In this document: one piece after another, positions 8,934 to 16,300 of the stretch
How positions within the stretch are numbered: the stretch's first letter is position 1
Layout of the letters: every line of letters begins with the position of its first letter
Source: Flavobacteriales bacterium
Lineage (GTDB): Bacteria; Bacteroidota; Bacteroidia; Flavobacteriales_F; PHOS-HE28
DNA: 64,000 bases
Direction: 5' to 3'
NCBI GenBank assembly: GCA_020635675.1
Contig: JACJZJ010000003.1
Span: forward strand, 248,001-312,000
Notes under the pieces: model-generated
Told to the model about the DNA's origin: nothing
Seen by the model: only the letters and a program-made list of their open reading frames with translations
The model's database searches: none
Position numbers and translations under genes: made by a program

Positions 8934-11308
8934 CAGTTCCGCAACACCTTCCCGCTGGTGATGATCGACTGCAGGCGCTCCAGCGTTTTGCGCTGCATGC
9001 AGAGTTCCAAGAAGACCTTCCGTTCCAGGTCCAGCAGGTATTGCTCGCTCACCTCGGTGGGTTCCGACAGGTCGCCACCACACAGCACGTGGCCCAGCTT
9101 CTGCGAGATCAGCGTGTCGTGCTCGCTGATGTAATGGCCGCTCTCCATGCTGTTGGCGCCCACGTACACGATGCCCAGGCCTTCCCGGCCCAGCACCTTG
9201 ATGTCCGTGCGCATAGGCGGCTTGGTGTAGCCCTTCTCCCAGAGGTCCAGCGCGCATTCCTTGGCGTAGGCCAGCTGGTGCGCGCGGCTCACGATCACCT
9301 CGTCGGTGCCGCGGCGCAGGTAGCCGAGGCCGAACGCTTCTTCGCCGCTGGTGCTCACCTTGGCCTGGCCGATGGTGAGGAAGCGCTCGCGCAGCGCGTT
9401 GATGCGGATGTCGCCTTCCTTCAGCTCATCGCTGAGGCGCAGCGCGAACTCCTTGCTGCCACCGCCGCCGGGGATCACGCCCACGCCGAATTCCACCAGG
9501 CCCATGTAGGTCTCGGCATGCGCCACCACCTTGTCCGCGTGCAGGCAGAGCTCCGTACCGCCGCCGAGGCAAAGCTGGTGCGGCGCGGCCACCACGGGGA
9601 TGCTGCTGTGGCGCATCCGCATCATGGTGTTCTGAAAAGTGCGGATGGCCATGTCCAGGTCGTCGTACTCCTGCTCCACGGCCATCATGAAGATCATGCC
9701 CACGTTGGCGCCCGCGGTGAAGAGCGCGCCGTCGTTGTAGACCACGAGGCCCTTGTAGCCTTGCTCGGCGAGGTCAATGGCCTTGTTGAGGCCCTGGATC
9801 ACCTCCGCGCCGATGGTGTTCATCTTGCTGTTCCAGCTCACGCACAGGATGCCATCGCCGAGGTCGCGCACCACGGCCTGACTGTTCTTCCACACGATGC
9901 TGCTCTCCGGCAGCTCACCGAGGACGATGGTGCCTTCCGCGCGCGGCACGGGCTTGTAGCTCTTGCTGGCGATGTCGTAGTAGAGCCGCTTGCCGCCTTC
10001 CACTTTGTAGAAGCTGCTATGGCCCGCGGCGAGCATCTCATCCACCCACTTCGCTGCTGTCATTCCGGCCCCCGAGCCGGAATCGCGTAGATCCTTCAGC
10101 GCTTTCTCAACCCCCACAGCATCCCACAGCTCAAAGGGCCCCATCTCCCAGCCGAAGCCCGCACGCATGGCATCGTCGATCTTGTACAGCGCATCGGTGA
10201 TCTCGGGGATCCGATGGCTCACGTAGGCGAACAGCCCGTGGAAGCTCTTGCGGTAGAACTCGCCGGCCTTGTCGGATCCCGTGTAGAGGATCGTCATCCG
10301 TTTCTTCAGGTCGTCCTCTTTGCGCGCGGCATCGAGCGTAGCGAACTTGGGTTTCACCTGCGGCTTGTACTCGAGCGTTTTCAGGTCGAGCTGCAGGATG
10401 TCGCCCTTTGGTGTGCTGCGGTCCTTGAAGAAGAAGCCCTTGCCGGTCTTGCTGCCGAGCATGTTCTTTTCGACCATCTGTTGCAGGTAGCCGGGCAACG
10501 CGAACGTGGCGTTCTGCTCATCGTTCGGGCAGTTCGCTTGCACGCCCTTCGCCACGTGCACGAGCGTGTCGAGGCCGACGACGTCTGCCGTGCGGAACGT
10601 CGCGCTCTTCGGACGGCCCAGCACCGGACCGGTCAAGCGATCCACTTCTTCCACGGTGAGGCCCATCTCTTCCACCAGGTGGAACAGGCCCATGATGCCG
10701 AACACACCCACGCGGTTCGCGATGAAGGCCGGCGTGTCCTTGCACAGCACGGTGACCTTGCCGAGGATGCGCGAGCCGTACTCTTCGAGGAAGCTGAGCA
10801 CCGCGGGATCCGTGTCCGGACCGGGGATCAGCTCCAGCAGCGGCAGGTAGCGCGGCGGGTTGAAGAAGTGCGTGCCGCAGAAATGTTTCTTGAAATCATC
10901 GCTGCGACCCTCGGCGATCGCGTGGATCGGGATGCCGCTCGTGTTCGTGGTGATCAGCGTACCGGGTTTCCGCAGCTTGTCCACCTTCTCCAGCAGTTGC
11001 TGCTTGATGTCCAGCCGCTCGATGATGACCTCGATCACCCAATCGTAGTCCTTGATCTTCGCGAGATCATCGTCGAAGTTCCCGGTGGTGATGCGTTTCG
11101 CGAAGCGCTTGTCGTAGATGGGAGAGGGGTTGCTCTTCAGCGCATCGGCGAGATGGCCGCTGGCCACTGCATTACGATCGCTGCCCTCCTTCGGGAGGAT
11201 GTCGAGCAGAAGTACCTCGGCACCGATGTTGGCGAAGTGACAGGCGATACGGCTGCCCATGACGCCACTGCCCAGCACAGCGACTTTACTAATGTTCCTC
11301 TTGCTCAT
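8933..11308 (-). CDS. fadN: 3-hydroxyacyl-CoA dehydrogenase / enoyl-CoA hydratase, FadN-like
   Basis: A 791-residue bifunctional beta-oxidation enzyme. The N-terminal half is an NAD-binding hydroxyacyl-CoA dehydrogenase: the Rossmann motif VAVLGSGVMGSRIA at residues 9-22, FNPPRYLPLLELI, and a second 3HCDH domain after residue 350. The C-terminal half is crotonase-like, with the oxyanion-hole segments GALFTAGANVGM and APHQLCLGGGTELCLHAD. This order (dehydrogenase first) is that of FadN, opposite to FadB/FadJ. It is the first structural gene after marR. A palindromic repeat (10062-10083) lies within the coding sequence and adds a DSGSGAGMT peptide in a surface-like region. Confidence 0.93.
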   Translation of the reverse strand: MSKRNISKVAVLGSGVMGSRIACHFANIGAEVLLLDILPKEGSDRNAVASGHLADALKSNPSPIYDKRFAKRITTGNFDDDLAKIKDYDWVIEVIIERLDIKQQLLEKVDKLRKPGTLITTNTSGIPIHAIAEGRSDDFKKHFCGTHFFNPPRYLPLLELIPGPDTDPAVLSFLEEYGSRILGKVTVLCKDTPAFIANRVGVFGIMGLFHLVEEMGLTVEEVDRLTGPVLGRPKSATFRTADVVGLDTLVHVAKGVQANCPNDEQNATFALPGYLQQMVEKNMLGSKTGKGFFFKDRSTPKGDILQLDLKTLEYKPQVKPKFATLDAARKEDDLKKRMTILYTGSDKAGEFYRKSFHGLFAYVSHRIPEITDALYKIDDAMRAGFGWEMGPFELWDAVGVEKALKDLRDSGSGAGMTAAKWVDEMLAAGHSSFYKVEGGKRLYYDIASKSYKPVPRAEGTIVLGELPESSIVWKNSQAVVRDLGDGILCVSWNSKMNTIGAEVIQGLNKAIDLAEQGYKGLVVYNDGALFTAGANVGMIFMMAVEQEYDDLDMAIRTFQNTMMRMRHSSIPVVAAPHQLCLGGGTELCLHADKVVAHAETYMGLVEFGVGVIPGGGGSKEFALRLSDELKEGDIRINALRERFLTIGQAKVSTSGEEAFGLGYLRRGTDEVIVSRAHQLAYAKECALDLWEKGYTKPPMRTDIKVLGREGLGIVYVGANSMESGHYISEHDTLISQKLGHVLCGGDLSEPTEVSEQYLLDLERKVFLELCMQRKTLERLQSIITSGKVLRN
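10062..10083. repeat. Intragenic palindrome in the FadN-like gene
   Basis: ATTCCGGC and GCCGGAAT are perfect 8-bp arms around a six-base loop. Read in frame on minus it encodes DSGSGAGMT. The element resembles the attccgg-type dispersed palindromes found in many bacterial genomes. It remains in frame here. Confidence 0.6.
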
Positions 11309-11324
11309 TGTTCGTTCAGATTCT

Positions 11325-11377
11325 CACCGCCAAGACGCAAAGAGCGCAAAGCTGAATTCCTTGGCGTCTTTGCGGTG
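11325..11377. repeat. Inverted repeat between marR and the FadN-like gene
   Basis: Left arm CACCGCCAAGACGCAAAG and right arm CTTGGCGTCTTTGCGGTG pair at 16 of 18 positions, with a second agcgcaaag word in the loop. This caccgc-aagacgcaaag type of element is a common dispersed palindrome in bacterial intergenic regions. It may also act as an attenuator or mRNA-processing site between the two genes. Confidence 0.65.
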
Positions 11378-11386
11378 ACCTGCATT

Positions 11387-11818
11387 TCAGAAGAGTTGCT
11401 CTTGTTCAAGAATGCGGTCCAGTTCCGACATCACCTGCCGGAAGTTGTTGAGTTGCTTGTCGGTGAAGCGGCTCTGGACGGCCTGGTTGAACTTCACCAC
11501 GGTGTCGCGACTTACATCGCGCATCCGTTTGCCCTTGGCCGTGAGGTGGATGCGCACGACACGCTTGTCGTTCGTGCACGCCTCACGACGGATCAGTCCG
11601 GCCTCCTCCATGGTCTGCAGGGTGCGCACAAGGCTTCGGCTTTCCATGCCCATCTTGGGACCGAGCTTGGTGCTGGGCGTGCCCTCCGGATCGATGTTCA
11701 ACAGGATCTGCCCGATGGCCATGCTGCCCCCGTACTTGGCGGCTTCGCTGTTGTAGATCCGCGCGATGCGGTTCCACACGCGCCGCAGGGGGAATTCAAT
11801 GGTCTCTTCCGGCTTCAT
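11387..11818 (-). CDS. MarR-family transcriptional regulator of beta-oxidation
   Basis: A 143-residue winged-helix protein. The start at 11818 (MKPEETIEFPLRRVW) agrees with the usual N-terminus of this Bacteroidota group; an ATG at 11824 is possible, and the open frame to 11872 would run through the operator. The wHTH region includes LLNIDPEGTPSTKLGPKMGMESRSLVRTLQTMEEAGLI and the wing KRVVRIHLTAKGK. A GTTATGCGTGCATAAC palindrome lies just upstream (11856-11871), matching the one before the acyl-CoA dehydrogenase. The simplest model is an autoregulated repressor released by acyl-CoA. The ligand is inference. Confidence 0.88.
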   Translation of the reverse strand: MKPEETIEFPLRRVWNRIARIYNSEAAKYGGSMAIGQILLNIDPEGTPSTKLGPKMGMESRSLVRTLQTMEEAGLIRREACTNDKRVVRIHLTAKGKRMRDVSRDTVVKFNQAVQSRFTDKQLNNFRQVMSELDRILEQEQLF

Positions 11819-11855
11819 CGGCATCTGCTTCGGAACGAAAGGTAACGCCGAAATG

Positions 11856-11871
11856 TTATGCGTGCATAACA
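11856..11871. promoter_or_regulatory. Probable MarR operator (site 2)
   Basis: GTTATGCGTGCATAAC: 7-bp arms identical to site 1 at 5044-5059, with one change in the two-base centre. It lies 37 bases before the marR start, where binding would block its own promoter. Confidence 0.7.
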
Positions 11872-11909
11872 AATGTTGGCAATGGAGCGGACCGTTCCGG
11901 ATCGGGTGA

Positions 11910-12638
11910 TCAGGCGGGTGGCTTCACCGCGTGGAGCTCGCCCTTCACGGAAAGGAAGAGCGTGCCGGGGACGAGCCGGTACTGGACGTCCTGCGCCGGC
12001 AGGATCACATCGGTGTGCCCGGCTTGGTCGTCGTAGAGGTAGACGCTGTCGGTGGCGAAGGTGATGGTGAGCGTGTCGCCTGCACTGCGCAGGCGTGTGA
12101 GCGGTGCGATGTTGCCCCTCCGCAGTTCCGTGGTGTCACCCTCGGTCACGCGTTCGGGGAGGGCGGCGTCAAGGAACCCCAGGTCGTGGAAGCCGGTGGC
12201 ATCCAGCCGCATCACTTTCTGTCCCCAGCTCTGTTTCTCCCCGAAATTGGCCAGCAGTGTCCAGCCCTTGTCCAGGCTGTCCATCCGGAAGAACGTGGGC
12301 AGCATGGTCCAACTGTCGTATCCGGGCGTGGAGAACGCGATCACGTCCGCCGCGCTGTCCGGCAGCAGGTGATAACGAAAGAGGCGCAGCCCTTCGAAGG
12401 TCTCCTCCACGTTGCGGGCCACCATCAGGAAGGTGCCGTCACCGAGATCGAAGGTCACCTGCACGAAAAGGGTGTCGTGCCGCACGTTGTCGTCGACAGG
12501 TACCAGCGGCAAGGGGACGTTTTTTTCGGTACGGACCTCGATCGGCATTTCCGCCGGACCTCCTTCGTCCTGCTCCGCTGTGGAGGGGCCACAGGCGATC
12601 AGCGTGATCGCCGCGAACGTCCAGGCCGGCCGTCTCAT
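11910..12638 (-). CDS. Lipoprotein of unknown function
   Basis: 242 residues with a lipobox-type signal (AAITLIACGPS), so probably a lipid-anchored envelope protein. The body is rich in beta-strand-like segments (TFDLGDGTFLMVARN; YDSWTMLPTFFRM) with no domain that I recognise. Its ATG overlaps the stop of the GIN-domain gene by four bases (ATGA), making it the last gene of a four-gene minus-strand operon starting with the large T9SS proteins. A role at the cell surface alongside those proteins is only inference. Confidence 0.65.
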   Translation of the reverse strand: MRRPAWTFAAITLIACGPSTAEQDEGGPAEMPIEVRTEKNVPLPLVPVDDNVRHDTLFVQVTFDLGDGTFLMVARNVEETFEGLRLFRYHLLPDSAADVIAFSTPGYDSWTMLPTFFRMDSLDKGWTLLANFGEKQSWGQKVMRLDATGFHDLGFLDAALPERVTEGDTTELRRGNIAPLTRLRSAGDTLTITFATDSVYLYDDQAGHTDVILPAQDVQYRLVPGTLFLSVKGELHAVKPPA

Positions 12639-13348
12639 TCCATCGGCACCACTTTACCGCTGCCCTCGATCGAGGTGGACAGCTTCGGCTGCCCGCGGTA
12701 GCGCACGCTCCCGCTGCCGGCCACTTCGACGTCGAGCGACTGCACCGCCGTCAGGTCCACGTCGCCGGATCCGGCCACGTCCACTTCGGCGTCGGCGCTG
12801 CTCAGCTCGGCCGCATGCACATCACCGGACCCGGCCACGTTCACGTCGAAGGTGTTGGTGGTGCCCGAGAGCGTGATGGACCCGGAGCCCGCGATCGAGG
12901 CCTTGATCTTCTGGTAGTTCACCGGAAGGGAGATGTCACCGCTTCCTGCGATGTGCACGTCCAGGTCCTTGCCGTTGAAGGTGTCGGTACTACGGATGTT
13001 CCCGGAGCCCTCCACGCCGACCGACCCCAGTTCGGGTATGGTGACGTGCACCACCACGCGTTTGCTCGAGTTGAAGCACTGCGATGTGCGTACGGTCCAG
13101 ACCCCGTTCTTCACCTTGGTCTCGATGATGTCCAGGATCGCCGACGGCCCTTCCGCGATCACTTTCTGAGCGTCGCCATGCATCAGGTCCACGTCGATGG
13201 ATCCTTCGGTGATCACACCGGTGATGGGTGGCACCATCAGTTCACGCTGGTCCACCTGCCCGGTGCCCTGCACACAATCCATCTGGGAGCACGAGGCCGT
13301 GCCGAACAACAGGACGGGAAGGAGAAGGAGGGTTTTGTTCATGGTCAT
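12635..13348 (-). CDS. GIN-domain (DUF2807) lipoprotein
   Basis: 237 residues (or 235 from the ATG at 13342) with a lipoprotein-like signal ending FGTASCSQ. The remainder is a right-handed beta-helix of the putative auto-transporter adhesin head GIN type, shown by the repeated V-x-GSG pattern (VEGSGN, IAGSGD, IAGSGS, VAGSGD twice, VAGSGS, IEGSGK) at regular spacing. Such proteins are very common in Bacteroidota envelopes but lack a defined biochemical role. The start overlaps the upstream stop as TGATG, indicating translational coupling with the giant T9SS protein. Confidence 0.85.
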   Translation of the reverse strand: MTMNKTLLLLPVLLFGTASCSQMDCVQGTGQVDQRELMVPPITGVITEGSIDVDLMHGDAQKVIAEGPSAILDIIETKVKNGVWTVRTSQCFNSSKRVVVHVTIPELGSVGVEGSGNIRSTDTFNGKDLDVHIAGSGDISLPVNYQKIKASIAGSGSITLSGTTNTFDVNVAGSGDVHAAELSSADAEVDVAGSGDVDLTAVQSLDVEVAGSGSVRYRGQPKLSTSIEGSGKVVPME

Positions 13349-16300
13349 CAGCGGTTCAACAGCACCGTGCCTTTGAAGGTCATCCCGTTCACGGTGATCA
13401 CGTAGAAGTAAGTGCCTGGAATGGCGTTCACCCCGGCGAATGTCCGGCCGTCCCAGACGATGTCATTGCCCAGGCTTTCGAACACCTTCTCCCCCCAGCG
13501 GTTATAAACGAACATATCCGTGCACGGACCGAGGATCGCATCGGTCATGGGAGTGAAAAGGTCATTGTCGCCGTCGCCGTTCGGGGTGAAGACGTTCGGC
13601 ACGATCACGTTGGTGTGATCGGCGAGTTCACCCGCAGTGTAGGTCTGTGTGATGGCAGTGGTGCAGCCGTCCACGTCGGTCACCTGCAGGGTCACGGTGA
13701 TGTCACCGCCGTAGTTGAACTGATGTTCGGGCTGGGCCAGGGTGGATGTGCCGCCGTCGCCGAAGTCCCAGAAATAGGTGTCGGCCCCGGTGCTCAGGTC
13801 GGTGAAGTAACCGCGCAGGCCATCGCAGCCCGGTTCAAGCCGCAGGTTGAAGGCGGGGCTCGCTCCGGCGGATACGGTGATCAGCACCTGGTCCGAACTG
13901 GTGCAGGTGTCGTTGCTGACGATGAGCGTATAGGTCGTGGTCACCGTGGGCGTGGCCACCGGGTTGGGTGCGTTGGGATCGTCGAGACCCGTTGCGGGTG
14001 TCCAGAGGAAGGAGGAACCCGGGATGGAGCTCGGGTTTCCTCCGAGCGTGAAGGGATCGCCCGCGCACCCGCCCTGGTCGGGGCCTGCATCGATCGGGGG
14101 ATCGTCGTTCACCGTCACCGTCGTCTGATCGCTTCCGTTGCAGCCGTTGTCATCGGTCACCGTGAGGGTGAAGACGGTTGTCGATGCAGGCGAGGCCAAT
14201 GGCGTTGCACTGTTCGGGTCGCTCAGGGTCGCACCCGGACTCCATGCATAGCTGGTGCCACCGGCGCCTTGGAGTTGCACGGACGATCCGGGGCATACCC
14301 AGAGGTCCGGTCCGGCATCGGCCGTAGGCAGCGCGTTCACTGTCACGTTCACGGTATCGCTCGATGTGCAACTGTTCGTGTCGGTGATGGTCACCACATA
14401 GGTCGTCGACTGACCGGGCGAGGCGATCGGATCGGCGATGTTCGGATCGTTCAATCCCGTGGACGGGTCCCATGTGAAGGTGCCGTTGCCCTGGGCGCTG
14501 AGCTGCACACCCAGGCCGAGACACACCGTGGTGTCCGCACCCGCGTCGATCACCGGCAGGGCGTTCACATGGACGACCACCGTATCGGCATTGATGCAGC
14601 CGTTCACATCGGTCACCTCCACCACGTAGGTCGTATTGCCCACCGGTCCCGCCTGCGGGTTCGCATTGGTCGCATCGTCCAGCCCCGCGCTGGGGGTCCA
14701 GATGTATTGGCTGCCGGCCGGTCCCGTGGGTGTGCCGCCGATCGTGATCAGCGAAAGTGCGCAGATGGTGCCGTCCGGTCCGGCATCGACAACAGGCAAA
14801 GCGTTCACTGTGATGGTCAGGGAGTCGCTCGCAATGCAGCCGAGACTATCCGTCACGAGCACGGTGTACATCGTGGTGCCCTGTGGAAAGGCTTGCGGAT
14901 CGGCGATACCGGGATCGGTCAGATCGTTCATCGGGGACCAGGCATATCCTGCGCCACCGGTCGCGTTCAGCTGCACGGTGTCACCGATGCACAAGGCCAT
15001 GTCCACCCCGGCATCGGCAGGCGGAACGATCACCCCGACGGTCAGGGTGGCGTTCGCCATGCACATGGTGTCGGTGCCGAGGGTGTAGGTGTAGATGCCG
15101 GCATCGTCCGTGGCGGGATCGAAGGTTCCTGGATGGGGGTCACCGTTCGGGTCGGTCCATACGCCGCCGCTGGAAGGCCCGCCGGCCAGGCTGTCCAACA
15201 TTTCGAAGATTACCCCGCTCCCACAGGTCGAGGTGGTCGTGTTGATGCCCGCGTTGGGTGTGAGGGAGACCTGTATGCTCACCACCGCCTGATCGTTCGC
15301 GCACGGCGCCAGACCGGGCACCTCATACACGCATACGCTTCCGCCCGGCCATAGTGCGGGGTCGAAGACGCCATTGAACGGATCGTTGTTCGGATCGGTC
15401 CACGTGCCGCCTTGGTCCGGCGTGCCGCCCAGCACCGTAAGCAGGTCTACCGGCGCATCCGCCGTGCAGAGGTCCAGGCTGGCATCCGTTCCCGCGTTGG
15501 GCGCGACGTTCTCGATGATCGATACCACCGCAGTGTCCACGGGACAGGGCGCTTGCGGGGTGACCGCATAGGTGAACGTTCCGCCTCCGCCACCGGGCAC
15601 GTAGGTGTCGGTCGGGGTCCAGGTGCCGCCACCATCGGGGTTGCCGCCCAGCAGGGTGAACAGGTCGATCGGCCCATCACTGGAGCAGACCGTGGTGCCA
15701 CCGTCCGTACCCGCATGGGCGGGTTGGTTCACAGCGATGACCAGCGTGTCCACCGCGCTGCAGCTGTTCGTGTCGTTCACGGTCAGTACATAAACGGTAG
15801 TGGTACTGGGGAAAGCGAGGGGGTCGCCGGCATTGGCATCGCTCAATCCGTTCGCAGGTGACCATCCGTAGGTGCCGCCCCCTGTGGCATTCAGCTGCAC
15901 GGTGTCCCCAAGACAGATCGCCAGGTCCTGACCTGCGTTCGCGGTGGCTTCCGGATACACGGTCAACGTCACCATGTCGGTCCCGAGGCAGGGCGAACCG
16001 TCGTTCACGGTCAGTGTGTAGGTCGTGGTGCTCATCGGCATCGCGAACGGGTCGAGCGCGAGGCTGTCGCTCAGGCCCGTTCCCGGCGACCAGCTGATCG
16101 TCCCGGATCCACTGGCCAGGAGCTGCACGCTGTCACCCGGGCAGATCCCCAGGTCCGGACCGGCGTCCGCCGCCGCGGCTTGAAGCACACTTACCGTTAC
16201 CGAGGCAGAATCCGTGCAGGTGTTCCCGTCGGTCACGACCACGGTGAAGTTGGTGGTGGCGCTCAACGTCGTGGTGGGATTCGCCGCCGAAGGGTCGCTG

